NCBI GenBank assembly: GCA_964599095.1
Contig: CAZREB010000020.1
Coordinates: forward strand, 25,695 to 89,694
Source: SZAS-79 sp964599095
GTDB lineage: Bacteria > Pseudomonadota > Gammaproteobacteria > Burkholderiales > SG8-39
Reading direction: 5' to 3'
Length of the DNA: 64,000 nt
Shown here: positions 8,518 to 17,535 of the stretch, in pieces
How positions within the stretch are numbered: position 1 is the first letter of the stretch
Layout: every line of letters starts with the position of its first letter
Notes under the pieces: model-generated
The model's input: only the letters and a program-made list of their open reading frames with translations
What the model was told of the DNA's origin: nothing
The model's database searches: none
Program-made: the position numbers and the translations under genes

Positions 8518-11500
8518 ATGCAAGAACCGGGACAAGCCGCGGGCAAAGGCCCCGGGCGCGCCGCCTTTTACCTGCTGTTCACGGCCTCGGGCTTTGCCGG
8601 CCTGATCTACGAGTCGATCTGGACGCACTACCTCAAGCTCTTCCTCGGGCACGCGGCCTACGCGCAGTCGCTCGTGCTCATCGTGTTCATGGGCGGCCTG
8701 GCGCTCGGCAGCGCGCTGATGGGCCGCTGGTCCACCCGCATCGCGAACCCGCTGCTCGGCTACGCGGCCGTCGAGGCGATCGTGGGCGTGCTGGCGCTCG
8801 TCTTCCACGAGGTTTTCGTCGCCTCCACCGACTTTGCGTACGCCACGGTGCTGCCGGCGCTCGACTCCGATACGCTCGCGCTGGCGGTCAAGCTGGTCGT
8901 CTCGGCGCTGCTGATCCTGCCGCAATCGATCCTGCTCGGCATGACCTTCCCTCTGATGAGCGGCGGGCTGGTGCGCTCGCATCCGGCATCCTCCGGCGAG
9001 TCGGTGGCGATGCTCTACTTCACCAACAGCCTCGGCGCCGCCGTAGGCGTGCTGGTCAGCGGTTTCGTGCTGATCGAATGGGCCGGCCTGCCCGGCACGT
9101 TGCGCTTCGCCGGCGTGGTCAACCTCGTGCTCGCCTCGATCGTCTGGCTGATCGCCCGCCCGATCCGGGCCGCGGCGGTCGAAACCCGGACGGACGGCGA
9201 TGCTTCGGCCACGCTGGTCCTGCTCGCAGTCGCATTCTTCACCGGCCTCGCCTCGTTCATCTACGAGATCAGCTGGATCCGGATGCTTGCGCTGGTGCTC
9301 GGCTCCTCGACGCACTCCTTCGAACTGATGCTGTCGACCTTCATCCTCGGCCTCGCGCTCGGCGGGCTTGCTGTTCGCCGGCTGGTGGACACCGCGGCAA
9401 ACGCCGAGCGGCTGCTCGGCTGGGTGCAGGTGGTCATGGGGCTGCTCGCGCTTTGCACGCTGCTTGTCTACGACCGCACGTTCAGCCTGATGGAATTCCT
9501 GATGAAGGGGCTGGCGCGCACCGATGCCGGTTACTTCTTCTTCAACGTCACCGGCCAGGCGATCGCGTCGCTGGTCATGCTGCCGGCAGCGATCTGTGCC
9601 GGCATGACGCTGCCGCTGATCACCGGCGCGCTGCTGCGCCGGGGGGCCGGCGAGGCCGCGATCGGCAAGGTCTACGCCTTCAACACGCTGGGCGCGATCG
9701 CCGGCGTGCTGCTCGCGGTGCACATCGGGCTGCCGGTGCTCGGCCTCAAGGGCTCGCTGATCGCGGGCAGCCTGGTGGACGCCGGCCTCGGCCTCGCTCT
9801 GCTGTGGCTGTTCGTGCAGGGACGGCGCCAGTTTGCCGGCGCGGCGGTCGCGTGCCTGCTCTTTTTCGTGCCGATCTCGATCGCGTTCGAACTGGACGTC
9901 AACAAGATGACCGCCGGCGTCTTCAGGTACGGCGACCTCAGCGGTTCGAGAAACGCGAAGATCCTCTACAAGAAGGACGGCAAGACCTCGACCGTGCACC
10001 TGGTCGACTACTCCGGCACCTACAGCATCCGGACCAACGGCAAGTCCGACGGCTCGATCACGATGAACGGAGGGCCCGATAGAAGAAACCCGGGAAGCGA
10101 CGAGATCACCATGGTGCTTACGGGGGCGATCCCGCTCGCGCTGAAGCCCCATGCAAGGAGCGCCGCGCTGATCGGCATAGGCACCGGCCTCACGATGCAC
10201 ACGCTGCTCCAGAGCCTGGACATCGAGCAGGTGGAGACTGTCGAGATCGAGGCCGCGATGGCCGAAGCCTCGCGCGGGTTCTCGCCGCGCAACGGCGCAG
10301 CTTTCGCCGACCCGCGCGGCTCGATCATCATCGACGACGCGAAGAGCTTCTTTTCGACGCACAACCGGCGTTACGACATCGTCATCTCGGAGCCCTCCAA
10401 CCCCTGGGTCAGCGGCGTCTCGAGCCTGTTCACAGAGGAGTTCTACCGCCGCATCCGCACGCACCTGAACAGGGACGGGCTGCTGGTGCAATGGTTCCAG
10501 CTCTACGAAATCGACACCTCGCTGGCCGCGTCGGTGCTCGGCGCGCTCGGCCGCGTATTCCCGGAGTACGCGATCTTCGCGCCGAGCGACCACGACCTGC
10601 TCATCGTGGCGAGCGACAAGCCGCTCGAACTGCCGCTCACGATGAAGGCCTTCGAGCACCCGGGGCTCGCCCGCGAGTTCTTCCATGTCCATGTGCTGAA
10701 CGAAGGCGACCTCGACGCGCGCTATATCGGCAGCCGGCAGACGCTCGAGCCGCTGTTCCAGAGCTACGGCATGCCGCCGAACTCGGACTACTACCCGGTC
10801 CTCGACCTGAACGCCGCGCGTTACCGCTTCACCGAAAGGAGCGCAGTCGACGTAGTGTCGCTCGGCGTGCTCCCGGTGCCGGTGCTCGAGATGCTGGAGC
10901 CGCATCGCGGCAAGCGGCAGGTCAATCCCCTGTTCGACGGCGCCGGGGATTTCGAGAGGATCGAGAAAACGCGCCAGGCCGCCTATATTCGCGACTACCT
11001 TCTCGCGGACAAGGCGCCCGCGCCGCGCGGCACCTCGTCGCAGCTCCAGAAAGACCTCGACGTGGTCAAGCTTCGGCTGGTCGAATGCCGCAGCGCCAGG
11101 GAAGAGGACGTGTGGCTGCATTCGCTGTGGCGGCTCGCCGAGATCATGAACCCGGTGCTCCCGCCGGAGCAGGTCGGCGCGGTCTGGAACCGGATCACCG
11201 GCACGCCCTGCTACAACGGCCTCGCAAAGTACCAGCAGGAGTGGATCGCGCTGTTTCGCGCCGTCGGCCTGCGCGATGCGTTCCGCATGGCCGAGCTCGG
11301 CGGCCGGATGCTGGCCGGCACTTCGGAGATCAACGAGGAAAGCCGCGAATACCTCTGGATGGCGGGACTCACGGGCTACCTGGCCGCGGGCGACAAGCCG
11401 GGCGCGAAACGGCTCTGGGATTTCTATTCGAAAAAGCTGAACAGGAGCACGCCCAAGGCCGTCTTCAGGCTGCTGCGCTGCCATGCCGAAACCGGCGACC

Positions 11501-11544
11501 CGGCCGCGCGCGCCGCCGCCTGCGCGGACGAGTTCCGCCCCTAG
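8518..11544 (+). CDS. Membrane-fused spermidine-synthase-like protein
   Basis: A 1,008-residue fusion. Residues from about 15 to 460 contain around 12 hydrophobic segments in two halves that resemble each other (both carry a GLIYE/SFIYEISW-type start). This is the arrangement annotated as fused MFS/spermidine synthase. A Rossmann methyltransferase-like domain follows with IGIGTGLT at about 552–559, an acidic VEIEAAM strand, and SEPSNPW near 624–630. The last 200 or so residues are helical and not recognised. Many such proteins lack true aminopropyltransferase activity, so polyamine synthesis is not claimed. The ATG at 8518 lies eight bases after the kinase stop. Confidence 0.88.
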   Translation: MQEPGQAAGKGPGRAAFYLLFTASGFAGLIYESIWTHYLKLFLGHAAYAQSLVLIVFMGGLALGSALMGRWSTRIANPLLGYAAVEAIVGVLALVFHEVFVASTDFAYATVLPALDSDTLALAVKLVVSALLILPQSILLGMTFPLMSGGLVRSHPASSGESVAMLYFTNSLGAAVGVLVSGFVLIEWAGLPGTLRFAGVVNLVLASIVWLIARPIRAAAVETRTDGDASATLVLLAVAFFTGLASFIYEISWIRMLALVLGSSTHSFELMLSTFILGLALGGLAVRRLVDTAANAERLLGWVQVVMGLLALCTLLVYDRTFSLMEFLMKGLARTDAGYFFFNVTGQAIASLVMLPAAICAGMTLPLITGALLRRGAGEAAIGKVYAFNTLGAIAGVLLAVHIGLPVLGLKGSLIAGSLVDAGLGLALLWLFVQGRRQFAGAAVACLLFFVPISIAFELDVNKMTAGVFRYGDLSGSRNAKILYKKDGKTSTVHLVDYSGTYSIRTNGKSDGSITMNGGPDRRNPGSDEITMVLTGAIPLALKPHARSAALIGIGTGLTMHTLLQSLDIEQVETVEIEAAMAEASRGFSPRNGAAFADPRGSIIIDDAKSFFSTHNRRYDIVISEPSNPWVSGVSSLFTEEFYRRIRTHLNRDGLLVQWFQLYEIDTSLAASVLGALGRVFPEYAIFAPSDHDLLIVASDKPLELPLTMKAFEHPGLAREFFHVHVLNEGDLDARYIGSRQTLEPLFQSYGMPPNSDYYPVLDLNAARYRFTERSAVDVVSLGVLPVPVLEMLEPHRGKRQVNPLFDGAGDFERIEKTRQAAYIRDYLLADKAPAPRGTSSQLQKDLDVVKLRLVECRSAREEDVWLHSLWRLAEIMNPVLPPEQVGAVWNRITGTPCYNGLAKYQQEWIALFRAVGLRDAFRMAELGGRMLAGTSEINEESREYLWMAGLTGYLAAGDKPGAKRLWDFYSKKLNRSTPKAVFRLLRCHAETGDPAARAAACADEFRP

Positions 11545-11568
11545 GCGAAGCGCTGAGTCAGCGTCCGC

Positions 11569-11895
11569 TCAGGGGACGCGCCGCGGGATCTGCGCGTAGG
11601 CCGCGTGCAACTGCTCTTCGAGGTCGCGCACCCTCTCTAGCAGCGACATCGCCACCGCAAGCGCATTCGAGTCGAGGTCGAAATCGTTGCGCAGCCGTCC
11701 CGCCTTGCGCACCGTGACCGCGCAACGTGCGCTGAAGGTCCATTGCGCCTCGTCCGGGTTGACCGGCACCAGCGCCCCGCACTCGACCAGCTCGGCCAGC
11801 ATTTCGTCCGGCAGGCCCGACAACGCCGACAACTCGGCCAGCGTGAGCAGGCAGTGCTCGTTCATCCATGCAATCTCCACCGGGTCAGCGGGCAT
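11569..11895 (-). CDS. cbpM: Chaperone modulator CbpM
   Basis: A 108-residue MerR-like protein that binds the J-domain of CbpA and inhibits its co-chaperone and DNA-binding activities. The N-terminal half has the winged helix-turn-helix pattern (LLTLAELSALSGLP), followed by a coiled-coil C-terminus rich in leucine and glutamate (LLERVRDLEEQL). It overlaps the end of the DnaJ-like gene by 11 bases, and AGGAGG lies seven bases before the chosen ATG. This is the standard cbpA–cbpM pair. An alternative start is the internal Met 11 codons later. Confidence 0.85.
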   Translation of the reverse strand: MPADPVEIAWMNEHCLLTLAELSALSGLPDEMLAELVECGALVPVNPDEAQWTFSARCAVTVRKAGRLRNDFDLDSNALAVAMSLLERVRDLEEQLHAAYAQIPRRVP

Positions 11896-12844
11896 TGCGG
11901 GCCTCCTGTTTGAAATGGGCGCGCGGATCGAACCCGGATTCGGCCGCCAGATCGGCAAACAGCGCCCGCTCGCGCGGCGTGAGGCTCGAGGGCACGACGA
12001 CTTGTGCAATCGCAAAGAGGTCGCCGGCCTCGCCGTCCGGGCGCGGCAACCCGCGTCTGGAAAGTCTGAGCTTCTGCCCGGCCAGCGTGCCGGCCGGCAC
12101 CTTGAGGTGCACCGTGCCGGCGAGCGTGGGCACTGCGACCGTGGCGCCAAGGGCGGCCTCCCACGGCGCGAGAGGCAGGTCGATGTACAGGTCGTGTCCC
12201 GCCGGCCTGAAGAGCGGATGCGGAGCAAGCTCGATGTTGAGGTACAGGTCGCCGTCACGGCCGCCGTTGAACCCCTTGCCGCCCTTGCCGCGCAGGCGCA
12301 GCCGCTGCCCGTTGGTCGCGCCCTTGGGAATCCGGGCCTTGAACACGTGCGGCGTGCGAACGAGATGCCCGGCCGCATCGAACTCCGGTACGCTGAAATT
12401 CAGTTCCACCAGCGTGCCGGTGGCCGCCTCCTCCAGCGGGATCCGCGCGGTGACTTCGAAGTCCTGGCCGGGCATCGGGATATTGCGGCCGGCACCGCCC
12501 CGGTGGTGCCCGCGGCCGCCCAGCCCTGCGAACAGGTCGGACAGGTCGATGTCCTCGAAGTGCATGTCGCCCGGGCCGTGCGCAAAAGGCCCGCCCCAGT
12601 CCGGCGGCGGCTGGAAGTCCTCGCCCGGCGCGTGGCGCCCGAGCCTGTCGTAGGCGGCTCGCTTGTCCGGATCCTTCAGGGTTGCGTAGGCCTCGGCGAT
12701 CTCCTTGAATTTCTCCTCGGTACCGGGTTCCTTGGAGACGTCAGGATGGTGCTTTTGCGCAAGCTTGCGATACGCCTTCTTGATTTCGGCGGCGCTTGCA
12801 TCGCGCGAAACTCCCAGGGCTTCGTAGTAGTCCTTGTATTTCAT
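11885..12844 (-). CDS. cbpA: DnaJ-class co-chaperone CbpA
   Basis: A 319-residue type-II J-domain protein that stimulates DnaK ATPase and can bind nucleoid DNA. The J-domain spans residues 1–68 with HPD at 33–35. A glycine/phenylalanine-rich linker follows (about 75–115), then two C-terminal β-sandwich substrate-binding domains. There is no cysteine-rich zinc region, which separates it from DnaJ itself. The length and domain order match CbpA. It is divergent from the diguanylate cyclase, with 59 bases between the starts, and is coupled to cbpM. Confidence 0.93.
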   Translation of the reverse strand: MKYKDYYEALGVSRDASAAEIKKAYRKLAQKHHPDVSKEPGTEEKFKEIAEAYATLKDPDKRAAYDRLGRHAPGEDFQPPPDWGGPFAHGPGDMHFEDIDLSDLFAGLGGRGHHRGGAGRNIPMPGQDFEVTARIPLEEAATGTLVELNFSVPEFDAAGHLVRTPHVFKARIPKGATNGQRLRLRGKGGKGFNGGRDGDLYLNIELAPHPLFRPAGHDLYIDLPLAPWEAALGATVAVPTLAGTVHLKVPAGTLAGQKLRLSRRGLPRPDGEAGDLFAIAQVVVPSSLTPRERALFADLAAESGFDPRAHFKQEARNAR

Positions 12845-12867
12845 CCCCCGTAGGTTAGGCCAGGGAG

Positions 12868-12895
12868 CCTGAAATGCAAGTGGCGCTGGCTATAC
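12868..12895 (+). promoter_or_regulatory. Candidate sigma-70 promoter for the diguanylate cyclase
   Basis: CTGAAA (12868–12873), a 16-base spacer and TATACT (12890–12895) precede the ATG at 12904 by only eight bases. If used, the transcript would start at or within a few bases of the ATG, that is, leaderless. The region is also the divergent spacer with cbpA. Confidence 0.35.
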
Positions 12896-12903
12896 TGCGG
12901 GGC

Positions 12904-14355
12904 ATGACCGCCTGGAAGCTCGGCGACAAACGCAAGCTGATCGCGATCCTCGCCTTCCTGCTGGGTGCGGGCTTTGCCGCGACCACCCTTGTGAGCTACT
13001 ACGTGTCCAAGGCCTCGGTGCGCGAGTCCATAGTCGCGAGCGAGCTGCCGCTCACCTCGGACAATTTGTACTCCGAGATCCAGAAGGACCTGATCCGCCC
13101 GGTGTTCGTCTCGTCGATGATGGCGAGCGACACCTTCCTGCGCGACTGGGTGCTCGCCGGCGAGCGGGACGACGCCGCGATCACCAAGTACCTGCGCGAG
13201 GTGAAGATGCGCTATGGCGCCTTCACCAGCTTCTTCGTCTCCGACGTCACGCGCACTTACTACCAGACCGAAGGCGTGCTGAAGAAGGTGAGCGAATCCG
13301 AGCCGCGCGACGCGTGGTACTTTCGCGTTCGCGGCATGCGGCCGGCCTATGAGATCAACGTCGACCCCGACCAGGCCAACAAGGACGCGCTGACGATCTT
13401 CATCAACTACCGGGTGCTCGACTACGAAGGCAAGTTCATCGGCGTCACCGGGATCGGGCTCACCGTGGACGCGGTCCGCAAGCTGATCACCGACTACCAG
13501 AACCGTTACCGGCGCAACATTTTCTTCGTCGACCGCAAAGGCAACGTCGCCCTCTTCGGCGGAGACGCCGCAAGGCAGACAGGCAACATCCGCGGCCTCG
13601 AGGGCATCGCGGCGATCGCGGACCGGATCCTCGACGAAGGCGGCGGCACTTTCGAGTACCGGCGCGCCGGCCACACGCACTTCCTGAACGTGCGCTTCAT
13701 CCAGGAACTCAATTGGTACCTGCTGGTGGACCGCGACGAGGACGAAGCCCTGGCCGGGATACGCGACACGCTCTACCTCAATCTCGCCATCTGCATTGCG
13801 ATCACGGCGATCGTGCTGCTTGCGACCAGCCTGACGATCAACCGGTACCAGGCGCGCCTGGAGGCCATGGCGACCACCGACAAGCTGACGGGGCTGGCCA
13901 ACCGGCAGGCGTTCGACCTGCTGATGACCCAGGCGCTGAACGAGGCTCGCCGCGACGGCCTGCCGCTGGTCGCGATGCTGCTCGATATCGACCGCTTCAA
14001 GGAAATCAACGACAGGCACGGCCATCTCGCCGGTGATGCAGTGCTGCAGGGCGTCGCCCACGTGGTGAGGTCCGGCCTGCGCGCCTCCGACATCGTCTGC
14101 CGCTGGGGCGGCGAGGAATTCCTCGTGGTGCTCAAGAACACCCCGCTCGAGCAGGGCCTGGCGCTGGCCGGCCATATCCGCGACGCTCTCGGGCGCGAGG
14201 TCTTCCACCATGCGGGCCTCGACCTGCAGGTGACGACCAGCATCGGGATCTCGGCCTACAGGCAGGACGAAACGGCGGACGACCTGCTCGAACGCGTCGA
14301 CGGTGCGCTCTACGCCGCAAAGACGTCCGGGCGCGACTGCGTGCGCGCGTCCTAG
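12904..14355 (+). CDS. Membrane diguanylate cyclase with periplasmic dCache-like sensor
   Basis: A 483-residue protein that should make cyclic di-GMP. A first membrane helix lies at about residues 9–32. A periplasmic sensor of about 250 residues follows (YYQTEG and INYRVLD segments as in dCache/Cache folds), then a second membrane helix (LNLAICIAITAIVLLA) and a GGDEF domain. The catalytic motif is GGEEF at residues 402–406, and an RASD inhibitory I-site lies exactly five residues upstream, so both catalysis and product inhibition look intact. The ATG at 12904 was preferred to one at 12874 because the shorter form gives a normal membrane-protein N-terminus. Its stop overlaps the stop of the convergent hydrolase gene. 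Confidence 0.92.
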   Translation: MTAWKLGDKRKLIAILAFLLGAGFAATTLVSYYVSKASVRESIVASELPLTSDNLYSEIQKDLIRPVFVSSMMASDTFLRDWVLAGERDDAAITKYLREVKMRYGAFTSFFVSDVTRTYYQTEGVLKKVSESEPRDAWYFRVRGMRPAYEINVDPDQANKDALTIFINYRVLDYEGKFIGVTGIGLTVDAVRKLITDYQNRYRRNIFFVDRKGNVALFGGDAARQTGNIRGLEGIAAIADRILDEGGGTFEYRRAGHTHFLNVRFIQELNWYLLVDRDEDEALAGIRDTLYLNLAICIAITAIVLLATSLTINRYQARLEAMATTDKLTGLANRQAFDLLMTQALNEARRDGLPLVAMLLDIDRFKEINDRHGHLAGDAVLQGVAHVVRSGLRASDIVCRWGGEEFLVVLKNTPLEQGLALAGHIRDALGREVFHHAGLDLQVTTSIGISAYRQDETADDLLERVDGALYAAKTSGRDCVRAS

Positions 14356-15176
14356 GCCCGCCTGTTGAGCAGCAGCGCGTTTACCGCCTCGGCCTGCTCG
14401 TAGATCACCCAGTGCCCGGCGTCCTCGACCACCGCCACGGTGGCCTTCGGGTCGGTGCGCCTGAGGATCGGCTCGATTTCGGCCAGCCTCCCGAAGGCGG
14501 TCGTATCATGCCGCCCCCAGATGCCGCTCAGCGGCGCCTTTACCCGTGACAAGGGCTCGAGCAACACGTCGCCGCGCGAAAACGGCCCGCTGTTGATCCG
14601 CGAGCGCGCGGCGTTGTGCGACTGGATATGGAGCGCCAGTTCGTCGATCTTCGCCTCGTCCCACAGCATCAGGCTGGCCAGGTTGTGGCGATGCGCCGCC
14701 CTGCGCGCCGCCTCGTCCTTGAGATGGCGCCAGGCAACCAGCGGAAGCCTTTTCCCGTCGCGCAGGCCCATCCCCCCGGCACCGATCAGCACCAGCCTGC
14801 CGACGAGTTCCGGGTGCGCGGCCGCCAGGTGGCCGGCCACGAGACCGCCGAACGAGAACCCGACCAGTTCGACTCTCTCGCCTGCCGGCAGCAGCCGCGC
14901 CAGGCCGTGCGCGATGATCCCGGCGATCGCGCCGACGTCGGAACCCTTGGGCGGGCTCGCGGAGTCGCCGAACCCGGGCATGTCCGGCGCCCAAACGGTG
15001 TATGCCGTGGCGAGCGCCTCGACGTTGCGGACCCAGTGCGTCCACGAGCCGGTGCCGCCGTGCAGCAGCACCATGGCCGGCCCCGAGCCCCAGCGCCGCC
15101 AGACCAGTTCGCCGCCGGCGCAGGGCGTCGCGGACCGCCGCGAGCCGGCCTCGACCTGCGCTATCGTGTTTTCCAT
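14352..15176 (-). CDS. Alpha/beta hydrolase
   Basis: A 274-residue α/β-hydrolase-fold enzyme of the meta-cleavage-product hydrolase/esterase type. It has the oxyanion LLHGGTGSW loop, the nucleophile elbow GFSFGG (Ser), an acid within the GRHDT segment, and the catalytic His in EDAGHW near the C-terminus. There is no signal peptide. The ATG at 15176 is chosen; the frame extends three codons to a TTG. It lies 66 bases downstream of the Rieske oxygenase gene on the same strand, so it may act on a product of that enzyme in aromatic degradation. Confidence 0.88.
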   Translation of the reverse strand: MENTIAQVEAGSRRSATPCAGGELVWRRWGSGPAMVLLHGGTGSWTHWVRNVEALATAYTVWAPDMPGFGDSASPPKGSDVGAIAGIIAHGLARLLPAGERVELVGFSFGGLVAGHLAAAHPELVGRLVLIGAGGMGLRDGKRLPLVAWRHLKDEAARRAAHRHNLASLMLWDEAKIDELALHIQSHNAARSRINSGPFSRGDVLLEPLSRVKAPLSGIWGRHDTTAFGRLAEIEPILRRTDPKATVAVVEDAGHWVIYEQAEAVNALLLNRRA

Positions 15177-15242
15177 ATCCAACAACTTAATTGGCGCAAG
15201 AGCCGCACCGATATTGAATCTTGCGAAATCAATCCTCGACTT

Positions 15243-16310
15243 TCATGCCGACGCGACAGCCCTCACCCCGGGCCGCTCGGCTTCGATCCTGCGCTCCAGC
15301 GTACGCCGGAAATGGGCAAGCGCGGCATCGGAGACGATCGGGTGCATCCTGAAATCCGGGTCGGCGTCGAGCACCCGCTGCTGGCCTTCGATGATCTCCT
15401 TGTCCTCGAGAAAGCCCTCGACCATGCTGTCGTGGAGCGACAGCGCTATGGTCGGGTTGTCGAGGTCGTAGTCGTGCAGGTAGTTCCAGAAGAAGTGCGT
15501 GGAGCGCGCCGTCTCCGGCGTGAAGAACTGGCAGTTGCGGTACTGCTTGGCCCCGGCGAGATTGCCCTTCTCCGCACCGGTGCCGGCCGGCGAGAACAAC
15601 GTCTCGAGGAAAAAAATCCCAGGCACGTACATCAGCCCGATATTGCGCCGGTCGATCGGCGCATCGTCGCGCGTGACCTTGCGGTGGAAAGGCGGCGGGC
15701 TTGCGTTCATGTGCCAGCGCTCGACGCGAAAGCCGTCCTCGAGCCGCTCCACCGCCACCGGCTTGGTCTTGAAGGCGTATTCCTCCGAGCCGCCCAGCGT
15801 CTTCGTGTGCACGAAGGCGAGGTGGGCGAAGTCGGACAGATTGTCGACGATCAGCCGGTAGTCGGCGTCATAGTGCATGTAGTCGGGCACGCCGCGCCAT
15901 GCCGGATCACGCAGGTAGGGGATGTCGATGATCTTCGAGGGATCCGCCTTGGCCGGGTCGCCCGGCCAGATCCAGACGATGTGGTCGCGCTCGACCACCG
16001 GGTAGCTGCGCACGCCGAGCCTGGCCGGGATCACGTCCTGTCCCGGGATCTGGACGCACTTGCCGCTCGGGTCGAACTTGAGCCCGTGGTACATGCAGCG
16101 CACGCAGTCTCCCTCGAGCCGGCCCTTGGAGAGCATTGCGCCGCGATGGCAGCAGCGGTTGTCCAGCGCCACGGCGCGGCCGGAGTCGCCCTTGTAGAGC
16201 AGCACCGGCTGGTCGAGGATCGTGCGGGCAAGCAATTTGCCGTCGATCAGTTCGTGGTCCCACGCCGCGACATACCAGCAGTTCATCAGGAAAGTCCCGC
16301 TCTCGGCCAT
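15243..16310 (-). CDS. Rieske non-haem iron oxygenase (VanA-like)
   Basis: A 355-residue single-component-type oxygenase alpha subunit, similar in layout to vanillate O-demethylase and related ring-hydroxylating enzymes. The Rieske 2Fe-2S ligands are Cys53-x-His55 and Cys72-x-x-His75. The mononuclear iron site is in the DNLSDFAHLAFVH region (His163 and His168). The start at 16310 fits family N-termini and has AAGGAGG upstream; a further 30 codons of open frame upstream are judged non-coding. No reductase gene is adjacent, so electrons must come from elsewhere. The substrate is probably an aromatic or methoxy-aromatic acid, but this is not determined. Confidence 0.92.
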   Translation of the reverse strand: MAESGTFLMNCWYVAAWDHELIDGKLLARTILDQPVLLYKGDSGRAVALDNRCCHRGAMLSKGRLEGDCVRCMYHGLKFDPSGKCVQIPGQDVIPARLGVRSYPVVERDHIVWIWPGDPAKADPSKIIDIPYLRDPAWRGVPDYMHYDADYRLIVDNLSDFAHLAFVHTKTLGGSEEYAFKTKPVAVERLEDGFRVERWHMNASPPPFHRKVTRDDAPIDRRNIGLMYVPGIFFLETLFSPAGTGAEKGNLAGAKQYRNCQFFTPETARSTHFFWNYLHDYDLDNPTIALSLHDSMVEGFLEDKEIIEGQQRVLDADPDFRMHPIVSDAALAHFRRTLERRIEAERPGVRAVASA

Positions 16311-16399
16311 GGCCTCATCCTCCTTGGGGAGCCGGCAGTTTACTCCGGCCGCCCGTTCGCTCATGATCCGGTTCGACAATTCCCACCACCACTCGGGCA

Positions 16400-16657
16400 A
16401 TGACGAGGCGAAGGTACAAATTCGATTTCAGGGATCCCCTGAGCCGCCTTCGCGCCAAGACGGCCGCGCCGGGCAAAGCGGTCAACATCAAGGTGCGCGT
16501 GGCCAATGATCCGCAGAGCCCGTCGATCCCGGCCTTCGGCGAACTCGACGAGGAAGGACACCTGCACGTGACGTTCACCACGCTCGACGGCGAGCACAGC
16601 CAGATCAGGATGGTCTATGCCTCGCTGCTCTGGGAGATCCATTGCCGCGAAGCCTAA
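16400..16657 (+). CDS. Small hypothetical protein (85 aa)
   Basis: I do not recognise this protein. It has a basic N-terminus (MTRRRYKFDFRDP) followed by alternating hydrophobic/polar residues suggesting a small β-rich domain, and no signal peptide, membrane helix or cysteine motif. It begins 89 bases from the divergent Rieske gene and overlaps the start of the CAP-domain gene by 16 bases, the main sign that it is real and translated together with that gene. The ribosome binding site is weak. Confidence 0.5.
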   Translation: MTRRRYKFDFRDPLSRLRAKTAAPGKAVNIKVRVANDPQSPSIPAFGELDEEGHLHVTFTTLDGEHSQIRMVYASLLWEIHCREA

Positions 16658-17526
16658 GGTGGCTCGGTGCACTGGCGCTCGCGCTCGCCGTCCCGGCCGC
16701 CCAGGCCGGCCCTGCGGAGATCGTCGACCTCATCAACCGCCTGCGCGCCGGCCCGGTCCGGTGCGACGGGCCTCCGGGCCTGCGCGAATTCGCCCGCCGC
16801 CCCGAACTCGATCGCGCAGCGGCAATGCTGGCCGGCGGCGCGTCGTTGCAGGACAGCGCAAGGGCCACCGGCTACCAATCGGTCGCGATCAAGATGATCC
16901 GGATGTCGGGCACCACCGACCCTCGCGCGCTCGAAACGCTGCTTGCCCGGAACTACTGCCAGATGATCGCCGACCCGGGGCTGGCCGAGATCGGCGCGTA
17001 CCAGCAGGGGACGTCGACCTCCGTCGTGCTGGCCGCCGCGTTTGCACCCTCGGCCGGGCTCGACGAGACAGGAATCGCCGTGCAGGTACTGGCGCTGGTG
17101 AACCGGGCGCGCGCGCAGCCGCGCGAGTGCGGTTCGACGTTCTTCCCGTCGGCCGGGCCGCTGCGCTGGAACGACCTGCTCGCCCGCGTCGCCAAGGCGC
17201 ATTCCGAGGACATGGCGCGCAACAACTACTTCGCCCATAACTCGCCGGACGGCACCGCGCCGGCGGACCGCGTCGCGCGCGCCGGTTACGACTACAGGAG
17301 CACCGGCGAGAACATTGCCGCCGGCCAGATGACGCCGGAAGCCGCGGTGGAGTCGTGGATCAGGAGCCCGCCCCACTGTGCCAATCTCATGGGCGCCGAC
17401 TACACCGAGATGGGCGTGGCGATGGCCACGAACCGGCAAAGCAGCAATGGCGTGTACTGGACCCAGGTCTTCGGCACGCCACGCGCTGCTCGGCCGACCC
17501 GAGCGAATCGGCCGGCAGGCAGGTAG
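16642..17526 (+). CDS. Secreted CAP (SCP/PR1)-domain protein with duplicated domain
   Basis: A 294-residue protein starting at a TTG (16642) preceded by GGGAG. A signal peptide ends near AQA (residues about 1–22). Two CAP-type units follow. The first (about 23–140) is degenerate. The second (about 150–280) keeps the pattern: LVNRARAQPRECG, a SEDMARNNYFAHNSPDG motif with the conserved His, GENIAAG, and SPPHCANLM. Bacterial members are extracytoplasmic and their function is poorly known (lipid binding or protease-like). Its duplication is the notable feature. The last 15 residues are Arg/Pro-rich. Confidence 0.85.
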   Translation: MPRSLRWLGALALALAVPAAQAGPAEIVDLINRLRAGPVRCDGPPGLREFARRPELDRAAAMLAGGASLQDSARATGYQSVAIKMIRMSGTTDPRALETLLARNYCQMIADPGLAEIGAYQQGTSTSVVLAAAFAPSAGLDETGIAVQVLALVNRARAQPRECGSTFFPSAGPLRWNDLLARVAKAHSEDMARNNYFAHNSPDGTAPADRVARAGYDYRSTGENIAAGQMTPEAAVESWIRSPPHCANLMGADYTEMGVAMATNRQSSNGVYWTQVFGTPRAARPTRANRPAGR

Positions 17527-17535
17527 CTTCCCGCC

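Noticed and set aside
8362..11484. Long antisense open frame (1,040 codons) opposite the spermidine-synthase-like gene; similar long frames oppose bamB/der, ispG and the M50 gene
   Set aside because: In DNA of this GC content, antisense frames stay open by codon bias. Their products are Arg/His/Ala-rich without domains, and the opposite strand encodes recognised proteins.
8518..11544. Calling the fused protein a true spermidine synthase
   Set aside because: Only the Rossmann motif is clear; aminopropyl-transfer and substrate residues could not be confirmed, and many fused members have other roles.
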